DNA from: Actinacidiphila acidipaludis
GTDB lineage: Bacteria > Actinomycetota > Actinomycetes > Streptomycetales > Streptomycetaceae
NCBI RefSeq assembly: GCF_019890725.1
Contig: NZ_JAINZZ010000021.1
Span: forward strand, 56,518 to 120,517
Length of the DNA stretch: 64,000 nt
Direction of reading: 5' to 3'
Shown: in pieces, positions 8,029 to 18,700 of the stretch
Position numbering within the stretch: position 1 is the stretch's first letter
Layout: every line of letters begins with the position of its first letter
Notes under the pieces: generated by a model
The model's database searches: none
The model's input: the letters and a program-made list of their open reading frames with translations, nothing else
What the model was told of the DNA's origin: nothing
Made by a program: the position numbers and the translations under genes

Positions 8029-10080
8029 TCACCGCAGTTGAGCAGACGGGTCCTGCCTGGCGGCATGCTCGTACAAGGCGGTGATGGCCGCGTGTGTGAC
8101 GGAGGCCGAGCCGGCTCCTCGGGGGTAGACGACTTCCTTGGCGTACTGACCGATGCAGTTGGTCGCCGCATGCGCAGCGCATTGCGTGATAACCACACTG
8201 AAATCCGAGTTGCGGGCCGTCTCCTTCAGATGCTTGGATGCGACCTTTTGTGCCGAGAGCACCACCTTCACTCGGGGGAACTGGCGGGTGACGCGGTCGT
8301 GGACACGCTGGAGCACACCCTCGTCCATGCCGTAGACGAGGATCTGCGCCGTTTCGACAACCGGCTCGCTCTCCTCGGTCTGCGAGGGGGTTTGCTCAGG
8401 CCAGTCCAACCCGAGCCCTAGCTCATCACTGAGCGACCGCGCCGTTGACAGGTATGCCCCATCGAGTCGGCGCATGTGGAGATGCAACGGCGCGAACAGG
8501 AGTTGTGCTGTCTGCACGCGGGCTGCGGGTGCCGGCGCGGCCCATGCCACCAGGCGGTCGACAAAGTCGAGGGCCTGCCCGGCAGTCTCGGGTGCGACCC
8601 ATTCGTCGAACCGCAGGCTCAGCTGTTCCAGGAACTCTTCGTACTCCGCTGCCTGTGGGGCGGAGCGAAGGAACAGTTCCAGGAGCAGGTCCAGGACTGC
8701 GAGGTTCGCCGGGTCACAGCGTTGGTTGACAATGCTCCGCATGATCGTGGTCAGCGTGTGCGGGAACGTGAGGTCTGAGCGGGAGAGTTCCTGAAGGAAC
8801 GGTCCGAGCGCGTACTGCCATACGACCTCGTACTCGGCATCGGTGAGACTGCCGAACACCTCGGCCATCTCACCGTCGGATACCGAATCAGGCGGCACCG
8901 AGGTGCCGCCTCGCTGGATGTCCATCCTGCGACAGAGGTCGAAGGCAGCCTTGTCGCCCTGGGCGACAGCCGCGACCACATCTGACCACGTGCTCAGGGC
9001 TGTCTGCGCCGGCACTTCTTCACCCTCGGGCTCTGCCGCAGATGCCGCATCCGGCTGCGCCCAGTCCGGTTCCTTGGTGCCGAATGCAGGGGCTTGACGG
9101 CGGTAGAACGCGAGTGCCTCGGGCACGGCGTCCCCACGGCCTTCGGCATCGAGCAGAGCGATGCTGCGCGAAAGTTCCTCCTCTTCACCCCGCGCGTGCA
9201 TGCCAACCAGCAGCACCGTGACGGCCTGCTCGCTCAGAGCCAGCAGGCTTGTATCCGCCAGCAGCGAGAGATGGCTGCCCGGCGCCTTCAATGCGTCTAC
9301 GGCGCGGGCCAGGTCCCCTTCAGCAAGCCCGGGTTCGATGTGCGCTGTGAACAGAGCCGACAGCACCATGTCCTTGACCAAGACCGGCGGGTCCTGAAGC
9401 AGTACTTCGCGCAGTCCGCGCAGTGCCAGCACCTCGCGCGCCCTTCCCTGGGCGGCCCACAGCCTGATCTCCAGGTGTTTGACGTTGGCCGGTGAGAGGC
9501 CGCCCTGGCGGTCGATCTGCTGGAGGAGAGCCTGGGCCGTCTGTGGTGCACCGCTGAGGAGGGCTGCTTCGAAATCTGCCAGCAGACGCCCCAGCGGCTT
9601 CGGTGCGGACCAGGACCGCGCGGGGGCCCGCTCCACCCCCTCCACCATGCGTTCCAGCGCAGTCCTCAGTCGCTTCCTCTCGTCCGTGTCGGCGGTCGCC
9701 TGGACGATGAAGGTGCTCCCTGCCCCGTAGCGCTGAAGGAGCGCAGCCTCATGCGGCTTGTCGAGCGCCGCAGGGGCGTCGTAGCCGTACTTCGCAAACG
9801 AGGGGCCGACGAACGCCACCAGGAGGTCGCGAACAGCGGTGAGTTCCTCGCGCCGGCGAGGAATCACGTAGTAGGCCATGCGCTGCGTCTTCTCGTTCAG
9901 CCACGGCAGCACCATCGGCGACTTGCGGTACTTGACGGCCGCATCCCGAAGCCGCGTGATGCCCCGCGGGTACTTACCAGCATCGTTGCGGTCCCGATGA
10001 AGGAAGTGGTCCACGAACTGCTGTATACCGGCCGCCTGCTTTGCTGCCTCTTCCTCAGACGCCACGTGCCGTCCATTCAT
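8029..10080 (-). CDS. dpdD: DpdD, restriction-module protein of unknown mechanism
   Basis: A 683-residue protein and the last gene of the eight-gene minus operon. The start ATG at 10080 overlaps the end of dpdK by 26 bases; a GTG about five codons later is also possible. The middle (about 150-500) looks helical and repeat-like. The last ~95 residues (ILVYGMDEGVLQRVHDRVTR, then SAQKVASKHLKETARNSDFS, VVITQCAAHAATNCIGQY, SASVTHAAITAL) resemble a DUF2325-like Rossmann domain, where a conserved C/S-H dyad follows a hydrophobic strand. The DpdD name comes from gene context (next to dpdK in a dpd island) and size. Members of the dpdD-K set are thought to restrict unmodified DNA; no function for this protein can be read directly. 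Confidence 0.72.
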   Translation of the reverse strand: MNGRHVASEEEAAKQAAGIQQFVDHFLHRDRNDAGKYPRGITRLRDAAVKYRKSPMVLPWLNEKTQRMAYYVIPRRREELTAVRDLLVAFVGPSFAKYGYDAPAALDKPHEAALLQRYGAGSTFIVQATADTDERKRLRTALERMVEGVERAPARSWSAPKPLGRLLADFEAALLSGAPQTAQALLQQIDRQGGLSPANVKHLEIRLWAAQGRAREVLALRGLREVLLQDPPVLVKDMVLSALFTAHIEPGLAEGDLARAVDALKAPGSHLSLLADTSLLALSEQAVTVLLVGMHARGEEEELSRSIALLDAEGRGDAVPEALAFYRRQAPAFGTKEPDWAQPDAASAAEPEGEEVPAQTALSTWSDVVAAVAQGDKAAFDLCRRMDIQRGGTSVPPDSVSDGEMAEVFGSLTDAEYEVVWQYALGPFLQELSRSDLTFPHTLTTIMRSIVNQRCDPANLAVLDLLLELFLRSAPQAAEYEEFLEQLSLRFDEWVAPETAGQALDFVDRLVAWAAPAPAARVQTAQLLFAPLHLHMRRLDGAYLSTARSLSDELGLGLDWPEQTPSQTEESEPVVETAQILVYGMDEGVLQRVHDRVTRQFPRVKVVLSAQKVASKHLKETARNSDFSVVITQCAAHAATNCIGQYAKEVVYPRGAGSASVTHAAITALYEHAARQDPSAQLR

Positions 10081-10582
10081 GCTGGTAGTCCACTATTGCC
10101 TGCGCCGCATCCGATTCGTCCAGCGAATAGGTGATCTTTTCCTTGTTCCGGGCAAGGCCGTTGCGCGTGAAGTTCATGGAGCCCTCGAACATCCAGCCCG
10201 GGCCCACCAGGCTCTTCTCGTGAATCACCTCGTCCAGGAACACCTCCAGATCCGTACTCTCGTCACGGCCCAAGGCGAGGCGCTCGAGGAAGAGTGCGTT
10301 CGCAGGAGCGTCCTGGGTCACCACGCGCACGGCGGTACCGCTGTTCGCCAGCATCAGCAGCAGGTCGGACAGCCGGCACTGCAGTGAGGGATTTTCGCCC
10401 AGAAGGTAGTCGAAGGAGCCGTCCGCGTTGTCGACCAGATCCACATCACTGACCCAGGCAGACACCAGCCAGACCTCACCGCCGGGCGCCGACAGTTGAG
10501 CCAGCAGCGCCGTCCGGATCAGTGAGTCCGCGCGCAGGGCGCTGCGCGCATTGGTGCGCAGCGTACGAGAAGGGACAGTCAC
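10055..10582 (-). CDS. dpdK: DpdK, phospholipase D-like putative nuclease
   Basis: A 175-residue protein with one PLD half-site: H121-x-K123 followed by GSMN at 134-137 and E148 (NKEKI). The classical HxK(x4)D motif lacks its Asp (P at that position), as in some PLD-family nucleases. With only one half-site, activity would need a dimer, as for BfiI/Nuc-type enzymes. I chose the GTG at 10582, which overlaps the dpdJ stop as GTGA; longer reading frames run back into dpdJ. It is the best candidate for the cutting subunit of the restriction module. Residues 30-100 match the N-terminal part of the PLD fold (VWLVSAWVSD, LLLMLANSGTAVRVVTQ). Confidence 0.85.
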   Translation of the reverse strand: MTVPSRTLRTNARSALRADSLIRTALLAQLSAPGGEVWLVSAWVSDVDLVDNADGSFDYLLGENPSLQCRLSDLLLMLANSGTAVRVVTQDAPANALFLERLALGRDESTDLEVFLDEVIHEKSLVGPGWMFEGSMNFTRNGLARNKEKITYSLDESDAAQAIVDYQHEWTARGV

Positions 10583-13500
10583 TGCTCGGACTCCTTGATG
10601 ACGGCCTTCACGACGACCTCGCGGCTGTCCCGGTACACCTGGGTCACCTCGCCGTACAGCTTGAGACTTCCACGGTCCACCCGCAGGGCAGGGATGTTCA
10701 GCAGTACACGGCGCAGCAGTCCGGGCCGGTCCAGGGGAACGACCACTTCGGCGGCGGGATGCGATGTGAGCACCTGGGCATACCGGGTGGGCCAATCCGG
10801 CGATGTGGCATCCAAGCGCGGCCATGCCTGCGCGTGCACAGCAGCCGCCAGAAGCCGGTCCAGGATCTGCGGGTTGTCCACCGCACGGTAAGGCTGGTAG
10901 GAGTCCAGATGGTAGTTCCGTGCCTGGTCACCCCGGGGCCACAGGATGCTGAAGGCCTGGTCCGGGCTAATCTTGTGAGGCAACTGGATCTTGGACGCCC
11001 CTACGGCGTAGGCGATGACCCGGGAGTCGACCTCGATCCCGGTTGCTTCTTCCAACTGATCCCATGCCTGCACCAGGGCAAGGGCCGTCGCGTCGGTCAG
11101 GCTGTCGGAGCCGCGGCGAAGCAAGCGCATCGCAAGCGAGGCGACATCACCGTGCCGCGGCGCACCATCCAGTTCGCTCCAGGCGGACCGGATGCGCTGC
11201 AGTGCGTCCTTGCTGTCCTGAGCCGACGCCGCAGTGCGCATCTCGCTCATCGCCTGGGCCAACTCGCCATGGGATTCGCCCTCCACCACATGACGGAGCA
11301 GATTCGTCAGCCGTACATCGGTCTGCTCGAAGCTGTTGGGACGCAGAGCCGTGCTCACCAGGCTCCAGAAGCGGGCAGGATCACGCCCGTAGGTCTCCGC
11401 CAACTTCTCCACCACGCCGAGCCCGCCCTCGGACGTCTCGCTGATCCAGATGTGGTCCGGTGCCGCACCGGTACCCGGCACCACATCGAGCGTGAGGTCC
11501 TGGTCGCGTGCGTCGGGACAGGCTCGGGTCACAGCCTCCAGGATCGCGGCGGCCAAGGTGTCCCGGTAGGCGCGGCGGGCCAGGTCAGCTGTACGGATAT
11601 GGAGGTTCTCGCCGAACAGCAGTGCGCCGGCGTCGTCCAGCACAGCCACGACATCGGGGTTCTGACTGAGTTCCTGCAGATCGCTGATGACACGGTCGGC
11701 AGGACTGCCGACGTCCGCAGGCGAGGCAGAGGGATCCTGCCTGTACAGCAGCGGGATGACCTTCGTGATGCTGTCCCGCCAGGCGCCCTGCGACAGTCCC
11801 GCGTGAATCGCTTCGGGCTTGGCGCCCTCCAACCCCTCGAGCGCGAACGCGGAGAGGTAGACCAGGGTCAACCATCCACGCTGGAACGAGTTGGCGACCG
11901 CAGCGATCCGCTGGTCCTCCAGAACGGTGTTCACAAACGCCTTCGAACGCCACTGGGGAGAGTTCAAATGCTCCACCACGCCCGGCACAGAAAGATCCAG
12001 GGCCTTGATCTGAATCCGGACGGCGTCGACGGACGAGGTGAAGCCCATGGCTGCCCTCGCTCCCTCGAGGACGTAGCTGACCTGCACCTTGTGCCGCTTG
12101 CCCGGCTTGCCCTTGATCACATCCGCCACAGCGCCATAGGTCATGCGGCGCACCTCGGTGGGGTTGCTGGAGGCGTGCGTGGCGAACCCGATGGACAGCA
12201 CCTGATCCCGCCACTCGGGCACCTTGGGTACGTCTGCGGCAACCGGCGGACCCGCAGGGTTGTCCACGAATTGGGTGGCCCACAAGGGGATGCCCTGCGA
12301 GGCGGTCCCGATCTCGTCGTCCGGCTGCGCAAGTCTGATCCGCCGCGGACGCGTGACCTCGACCGTTTGCACATCCGTGCGGCCGGTGTCCCAACGGCCC
12401 TGCCGCTCCGGCGCGTCGAGAATGCTCCCCAGATCGATCACGGCATCACCGACCCCGGTGGGAACCTCCAGCCACGTGCGGTGACGGTCATCGCGATACC
12501 CGAAGCGGCGGCTGACACGGCCGGGCACCGCTTCCCGCAGCGCGCGACCTACGGGCAGCCTGTCCTCGTCGTCGGACGTGGCGAAGGGGAGATCAAAGCT
12601 CACCTCCGGAAGATTCAGCGGAGCAAAGAGCGAGGCCGTGACGAACTCGGGCAGAAAAGCCTTCCGGTCGACCGTGCCAGGATCCTGATGGATCGGCGTT
12701 GCGCCGACGGTCAGACGGCGCAAGAGAGTCGGAGCGACTGCCAGCAGCAACGACCGGGGCTGCTCCCACAGCAGGGCCTGCACTTCGTCGGGGCTCAGGC
12801 GCAGCGCGGCTCGCAGATGGCTTGCCAGGGAGCGCAGGAGGGTGTCGTCCCCGTCGAGGAGTCTCTGAAGATCGTCAATGAGCGCGTTGCGGGCGGCGGG
12901 CAGCTGCTCGTGGTCATAGTCGGGGCAGGTGTTTCCTGTTGCCAGCGTTCGGGCGCTGACCCACAGGCTGCGGTTACGCAGCCGGCTGCCGAGCCAGTCG
13001 ATGAAGGCCTGAGCGCCTTGGATCTTGATGATGTGGCGGTTGTGCACCGGCAGGGTGCGAGGGGTTACCTCGGGAGCGAACAGGGACACGTAGTCCTGGT
13101 AGGCCAGCCGGTCTCGGCCGAAGTCGGACAGGGCGACGATCGTGAGCGGGCGCGTGCCCCGCTCACGTCCGGCCCGGCCCCGGCGCTGCAGGAAGGAAGC
13201 CGGATCGCGAGGCGCTTTGTGCTGGACCACCAGTCCGACGTTGGGATCGTTGAAACCGACTTCGAGCGAGGCTGTCGCGACGACAAGATCGGCGTCGGTG
13301 TCGACGCCCGAATCCTGGGAGGAGGTCCGGCCGATCCTCAACGGACGCTGGCTCAGGTCGGCACTGAGGTTGTGCCCGATCCTCTCCGGAAGGTTCCAGG
13401 ACTGGCCCGCGAGGTAACGCTCCTCTTCGGCTGGCAGGTCCGTGGAACGCAGGGCCGCCAGGACTGCAGCCCCCCACCGTCGGCGGTTTTTTCCGTACTG

Positions 13501-15060
13501 CCCGCCCTCTGCGTCCCGCAGGTCGTCATAGAGGCGGTTGGTGACATCCAGGTCGTCGGTGAAGAGGAAGCCCTTGGTCCCGTGCAGCGTCGTGCCTGCC
13601 GGCCGATTCCTGTCGAGCAGGCGTCCGTGGAGCATCGCCGTCTGGATAGTGGTGGACAAAAGGCTCGTGCCCGACAAGGGGTCGCCGCGCAGCGCGAGGT
13701 GATACTCGCGGCCCTCCGACTCCATGTCCCTGCTGTGCGGCTCGATCAGGGTGACGCTTTGCGCAGGGAGCCCGACGAGTTCCGCCATGAAGCGGTCAGC
13801 CTGACGCAGGGTGGCGCTCAGCCCGACGAAGGTGACGGGGCCGCGGCGTGCGTGACGCCAGCGCCGCAGCAGCAGGGCTGTTTGGGCACCTGTGGAATCG
13901 GAGTAGGTGTGCACTTCGTCGAGCAGGACGACACGGGGACCGTACCCCGTCCAGCCGAGAGTCCTGCTCAACTTCGACCCAGCGCTGTTGCGGTTGAGCA
14001 TCTCCGTCGTGGTGAAGAGCAGCTTGGGCGGAACCTTGTTGATCGACTCTCGGGTGAGGGCCATGACCCCGGCAGGTATCTCCCCCTCCTTGCACACGGA
14101 GCACCGCAGCACTTCAATGTTGCGGACTCTGTCCTGGTCGGACCAGAGCATGGCGCCGCCGTCCCCGGTCGGACACGTCAGATAGGGACAGACGCGGGCC
14201 CCTCCCTGTTCGGCCCACTCATAGGTTCCGTGCGTCACGTCATCGCTGTAGGGCGGTGTACGCCCGTAGAGCACGCCGATCGTGGGACTGGGCAGACCTC
14301 GCTGCTGCAGTTCAAGGGCATTCCTGAGTGCTTCACGCAACTGGTCACGCAGCAGTTCGATGCGCGGATACAGCGCGAGGGTGTGCACCCCCGTGCCCTT
14401 GTGGTTGGCCATCGCCGCGAAGGCCGGAAGGTAGAACGCGAGGGTCTTGCCGCTACCCGTGCCGGCGCCGACCACGACGCCACGCGAATCCCTGCTAGCC
14501 AGGGAGTTGGTGACGGCTTTGGTGGCGTCGACCTGGAAACGTGATAGGGCATACGAGCCGATCAGCACCCCGGCGACCGTGGAATGCATCCCGGTCCACC
14601 CTGTCGTCGCCTCCATCTCGGCGATCGCCTGCGCGACCGAGACCTCACGCTTGGGGTAGTGGCGCTCGGAGACGTGCAGTCGGTAGTCGGCGACCAGGGG
14701 CTTGCCTCTCTCCCACCAGTCAGTCTGCAGCGGATTACCAGGCCAGGGGCCGAAGATCTGCCGCAGAGAGGCAGTTAGCCGAACCCCTTCGGCGAACCGT
14801 GTCCGATACCGCTCGGCTCCGCCGAAGGGGACGTAGAAGAGAAGCTGCTGATTGATCAGCGCCGTCTTCAACTGGTCGGCGTCAGAGAACAGTGACGCCG
14901 CGTCCTCGTTCTTGTCGAGTACCGACCACAGAGCATCCTCCACCTCTTCCCCGGAGAGCGCGCCGTCGGTGACGCCCCATTCAAGAAGGGGCAACTCTCG
15001 CTCCTCCAGGGCAGTGAGTGCCTTCCCCAAAACAGCGCGGCGCAGTGTCGTTGATGCCAC
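10579..15060 (-). CDS. dpdJ: DpdJ, large DEVH-box superfamily 2 helicase
   Basis: A 1,493-residue protein with a complete SF2 helicase core. The Walker A motif GAGTGSGKT is at about 197-205, motif II LLDEVHTY at about 378-385, SAT soon after (LSATLRQ), and motif VI QRRGRAGRERG at about 622-632. A Cys-rich insert between motifs I and II (CPYLTC ... CSVC, about 290-325) probably binds zinc. The C-terminal ~700 residues are of unknown fold, with GGLGVVEKLAETYGRD reminiscent of the DUF1998 region in MrfA/DrmB-like proteins. The GTG at 15060 is 6 bases after the dpdI stop, and its own stop overlaps dpdK. It is expected to translocate on DNA for the dpd restriction module. Confidence 0.85.
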   Translation of the reverse strand: MASTTLRRAVLGKALTALEERELPLLEWGVTDGALSGEEVEDALWSVLDKNEDAASLFSDADQLKTALINQQLLFYVPFGGAERYRTRFAEGVRLTASLRQIFGPWPGNPLQTDWWERGKPLVADYRLHVSERHYPKREVSVAQAIAEMEATTGWTGMHSTVAGVLIGSYALSRFQVDATKAVTNSLASRDSRGVVVGAGTGSGKTLAFYLPAFAAMANHKGTGVHTLALYPRIELLRDQLREALRNALELQQRGLPSPTIGVLYGRTPPYSDDVTHGTYEWAEQGGARVCPYLTCPTGDGGAMLWSDQDRVRNIEVLRCSVCKEGEIPAGVMALTRESINKVPPKLLFTTTEMLNRNSAGSKLSRTLGWTGYGPRVVLLDEVHTYSDSTGAQTALLLRRWRHARRGPVTFVGLSATLRQADRFMAELVGLPAQSVTLIEPHSRDMESEGREYHLALRGDPLSGTSLLSTTIQTAMLHGRLLDRNRPAGTTLHGTKGFLFTDDLDVTNRLYDDLRDAEGGQYGKNRRRWGAAVLAALRSTDLPAEEERYLAGQSWNLPERIGHNLSADLSQRPLRIGRTSSQDSGVDTDADLVVATASLEVGFNDPNVGLVVQHKAPRDPASFLQRRGRAGRERGTRPLTIVALSDFGRDRLAYQDYVSLFAPEVTPRTLPVHNRHIIKIQGAQAFIDWLGSRLRNRSLWVSARTLATGNTCPDYDHEQLPAARNALIDDLQRLLDGDDTLLRSLASHLRAALRLSPDEVQALLWEQPRSLLLAVAPTLLRRLTVGATPIHQDPGTVDRKAFLPEFVTASLFAPLNLPEVSFDLPFATSDDEDRLPVGRALREAVPGRVSRRFGYRDDRHRTWLEVPTGVGDAVIDLGSILDAPERQGRWDTGRTDVQTVEVTRPRRIRLAQPDDEIGTASQGIPLWATQFVDNPAGPPVAADVPKVPEWRDQVLSIGFATHASSNPTEVRRMTYGAVADVIKGKPGKRHKVQVSYVLEGARAAMGFTSSVDAVRIQIKALDLSVPGVVEHLNSPQWRSKAFVNTVLEDQRIAAVANSFQRGWLTLVYLSAFALEGLEGAKPEAIHAGLSQGAWRDSITKVIPLLYRQDPSASPADVGSPADRVISDLQELSQNPDVVAVLDDAGALLFGENLHIRTADLARRAYRDTLAAAILEAVTRACPDARDQDLTLDVVPGTGAAPDHIWISETSEGGLGVVEKLAETYGRDPARFWSLVSTALRPNSFEQTDVRLTNLLRHVVEGESHGELAQAMSEMRTAASAQDSKDALQRIRSAWSELDGAPRHGDVASLAMRLLRRGSDSLTDATALALVQAWDQLEEATGIEVDSRVIAYAVGASKIQLPHKISPDQAFSILWPRGDQARNYHLDSYQPYRAVDNPQILDRLLAAAVHAQAWPRLDATSPDWPTRYAQVLTSHPAAEVVVPLDRPGLLRRVLLNIPALRVDRGSLKLYGEVTQVYRDSREVVVKAVIKESEQ

Positions 15061-15066
15061 AGGCCG

Positions 15067-15750
15067 TCAGTCCGCCTTCCGAGTGACGGTGAACCAGCGG
15101 TCCTGATCATAGTTTCGCAGCAGCACGATGTCCGTGTCGGTGAGCTCTCGAAGGGTGACCCCGCCTGCGTCGAGCCGGTTGATGAGCTCGAGGAGCTCTT
15201 CTGGGGCATCGTCTGGTGCGTGCTCAAGGAGCCTCAGCAGTGCGTCGCGATCGCTACAGAATGTGAGGATGCTGGCACTATCGACCTTCGCGCGATTCGC
15301 CTTGGTCTTCATCGACTCGTAGAGTTCGTTTGCTTCCAGCCGCTCGTCGGGGCCAAGGGTGACGAACCGAGCCGAAGAGACCTCTTGGATCTGCGCGATG
15401 GCCCATGCCTTCCAGAGTTGCCTGAGTGACGTACTCAGCTCGTTGGCGAATACCTCCAAGGCGCGCCTGGCATTGACGAAAGTCGGGTCGCTGGGCAGAC
15501 CACCGCGCGACTTCGACTCAAGCTTGGCCCGTGCAGCCTCGAACCCCCAGACATCCAGAACCTGACCGGTGCGCTCACGCAGCACAACAGCGGTCTGCTG
15601 CTGGACCATCGCAGCCTGCAACGCTACACGCACCTCATTGATACGCCGCAGCACCCGCTCCTGGTCGTCCCGCTCCTTTTGGCTTTCGGAGATGCTGCGG
15701 ACCGTGTTCTGCAATTCCTGAGCCTTCTCCAGAACCGTAACGCTGCTCAC
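15067..15750 (-). CDS. dpdI: DpdI, coiled-coil protein of the dpd operon
   Basis: A 227-residue soluble protein, rich in Glu, Arg and Gln, with a long N-terminal helix (about residues 5-60: EKAQELQNTVRSISESQKER and onward) that reads as a coiled coil. I see no catalytic motif. The GTG at 15750 overlaps the dpdH stop (GTGA) and the gene ends 6 bases before dpdJ. It probably bridges the DpdH ATPase and the DpdJ helicase, since it sits between them in a tightly coupled operon. The name is given by position and size in the conserved dpd order, not by a recognised domain. Confidence 0.68.
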   Translation of the reverse strand: MSSVTVLEKAQELQNTVRSISESQKERDDQERVLRRINEVRVALQAAMVQQQTAVVLRERTGQVLDVWGFEAARAKLESKSRGGLPSDPTFVNARRALEVFANELSTSLRQLWKAWAIAQIQEVSSARFVTLGPDERLEANELYESMKTKANRAKVDSASILTFCSDRDALLRLLEHAPDDAPEELLELINRLDAGGVTLRELTDTDIVLLRNYDQDRWFTVTRKAD

Positions 15751-18700
15751 TTGCCTGCCTCCGCGTGCGTACTGGCGTTATCCACGGCCTGCTTCCATTC
15801 TCCCAACAGGCCCGCCAACTGCTCCGCGGCGTCGCTGACCGCGTTCTGGGTCTGCATCCGCGCCGCAGTCAGAGCCGTGTCCAGCAAGGAGTCGGCAACC
15901 GTGAGGTAGTCGCACATCTCCCGCAGGTGCGGTGACCGAATCGAGGCCGCCACAGCCAGGAGGCTTTCGGCTGAGGAATCCTGGAGGTTGTCGTCGACCC
16001 GAGACAGGTCTTTCTCCAGCATGGACAGCGTGTTCCAGTCGGCTTCCGCGACCGCTGCAGCCCGACTCTCCAACTCACGCTCCAGAGGGCCCGTGATGCC
16101 CTCTGCCTTTGCCATCTGTAGGGCCGTGGACACCTGCTGGACGAGGCGCTCACCGGAGCCGCTCGTTTTGGGGAAGCGCTCTCGGATCTCGCCGAAGAGC
16201 GTACGCAGTGCCTGGAGTTGACCGCGCACTACGGATTGCCACCCTGCACGCAGAGGCTGGCCCGCGGCCTTGACCCATTGCGGAAGCTCCACGGCCGACA
16301 AGTCCCACTCCGCCGCTGCCTCCTTCACGAGAGGAAGAGCACGGGCAGCATCGACGACGTGGACCGCTCCCGTGCCCTGTCCAATGCCCAGGGAACTCAG
16401 CAACGACTCCACCAGACTGCTGCGATGCTGCATGTGCGCATCGAGTCGCTCCTTCCAGGCCTCAGTGCGCGACGACACGTCCGGCCGCACCCACTCGTTC
16501 CCGACGTCGAACACTGCCGCGTACAACGTGCCGATCGGCATACCGGGAACGACACGTCCGGCCAGCGCAGCGCCGAGCAGAGAAGCACGCAGCCCAGCGA
16601 TCAAGTCCTTGTCGGTGCGTTCCAGGCTGTGCGCAACGCGCTCTCGCATAGCGGGCCTGGCCGCGTCAGCGATGCTAGCGAGACGAACGATGTCCTTCCC
16701 GCGCACCTCATCTACCGCGTCCGCGGACAGGCGCAAGAGGCTCTTAAAGAACTCGCCAGTGGCAGGGTTGCGCTTGAGGACGATGGGCGCCCCCGCACTC
16801 ATCGCCTCTGAGCTCGCATCCTCGATTGAGACTTGGTTGGATTTGACGTTCTTCGTATACCATCCGGCCTTTTCGGTGTCAGCGAGGCTAACCGGCTTGA
16901 CCGGAGGCGTCAGCCAATCCTCCCGGTAAGTGACCGATTTCGAAATGATGGTGCGAATTATTTTTGCCTCGTCCGTGGTGAGGCGAGAACCAGTGGCGGC
17001 CCAGTCTTCCACCACTTGAAGCCTTCTCTGCAGAGCGGAGGATGGCTCCTTTTGAGGTGGCGACGTAGGAGTGCTCCGCTCCTTCTGCGGGATGGGGCGA
17101 TCGGATTTCGTTGGAGAAATGTGCTGCTTTTCGTGCAGGCCGTCAATAGCCAGGTCGGGCAGGGAAAACGCCTCACTGATGCCCTGCCGCAGATTCACCA
17201 ACTCAGTCGGCGCGTCGGCCCAGAACTCCAGCGCCGTCCGTCGGCGCTTGGCGTTCAAGGGATCGTGCGTATCAATATCTTCGCTGACGCCGTTGGGCAA
17301 TGCCTGGTCGATGCCTCTGACGGATTTGTAGTTCTCCTGGAAGAAGGTGCTGGGGAACTCACCCTTCCTGATGGTGCCGTACGCGTCGGTCAGGATCGGG
17401 ATGACTCCGCTGCCCAGAACGTTGCGCGGTACGAAGGCGTACGGGTTCTCCTGCGGGGCCAGGCTGTGAACGACACGCGTCAGGGACGGACGGTTGAACG
17501 GGTAGAGGCCGAATCCGTCCGCGGAAACACCGAAAGAATCATGACAAAGGCTCTTTACCATGCAATCGTCACACTTATTGGGAACCGAACCACTGCCTGC
17601 GCTCTCCAATGCGCCACGCCCAACTCGAGCGGCATTGAGGTACCTCGCGACGAATGTGGCGATGTCCTCTGGCCCTGTCGTGCCTTCTCCCAGGACGATG
17701 TCCAGGTTGTAGACGAATCCTCCCGTGGAGGTGGCGATCCTGGTGGCTGCCGTTTCCGGAAGGTCGTGAAAATAACCACTGGTGATCGCCATGAGAGTCC
17801 GCATGGGTGCGAGGACGGCACGCCCTTCCCGCTCAGACGTCTCAGTGATCGCGTCGAGCAGGTCACCCTGGACACCTTGGATCAGAGCGAAGTCCTCCAC
17901 TAGGAGAACGATCTCCTTACCCTGGCGGGCGTAGATCTCGCGCACCTTCTGCATCGCACCAAGTAGACGACCGCCTCCCAGTGCCGAGAGTTCTTGAACG
18001 GCCTTGTCCCACTGCTCGTTGAGCAACTCTACGGCCAGTACTTGCAGTTCATCCCTGGACATGAGGATGCCGAAGATCTGCCGCGTTGGGGCTGCCATGT
18101 CGCCAGCGATGGCGTCGGGGCTCAAGGGGAGGTCTTCCAGGGAGAAGCGAGGGCGACGCTCCTCGCCGGACTCCCGATCGTTCAAGAAGTGCTGGGCGAA
18201 TTGGGGAATGAACTTGCCGGGCTCAAGCATCTGCTCCTGCAGAAGCGGATCTTGCAGAAGCAGCGAGATGCCTCGCGGTCCAACGAGTTGACGCTTCTTT
18301 CCGGCGACAGCGTCCTTGCCGAGGTCCGCCAGGGCGACGCTCAACTGGGTGATGAGGCGGCGCGCCAGCGAGGCAGCGGTGAAGGTTCCGGTAGCGTGCC
18401 GGATGTCCTTGCGGATCTGTTCGATCTCTTCGTCCTCGACACCGTCGAGGAGAGAGTTGATCACATGGCGCAGACTCGTCTTAGACTTTTCGAGGTAGAT
18501 GATCTTGCGGTCGTCGGAGGGCTCGATGTTCTCCCTGACCCAGCGGACCAGATGGGACTTTCCAGATCCTGACTCACCGACTACTGGCAGGAGCAACGTT
18601 CTGGTGTTCGTCCGTCGGTTCAGGAAATCTTCGAGAACGTCTTCTTCCGTGACGTTCTCGCCGGTGCTGTTGAACGACCGGCCAGTAATCCGGGAACGCT

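Noticed and set aside
10522..14544. A 1,340-codon open frame on the plus strand opposite dpdJ
   Set aside because: Low-complexity Arg/Gly/Val-rich translation with no motifs, fully antisense to a gene with a complete helicase core; typical of high-GC third-position bias.
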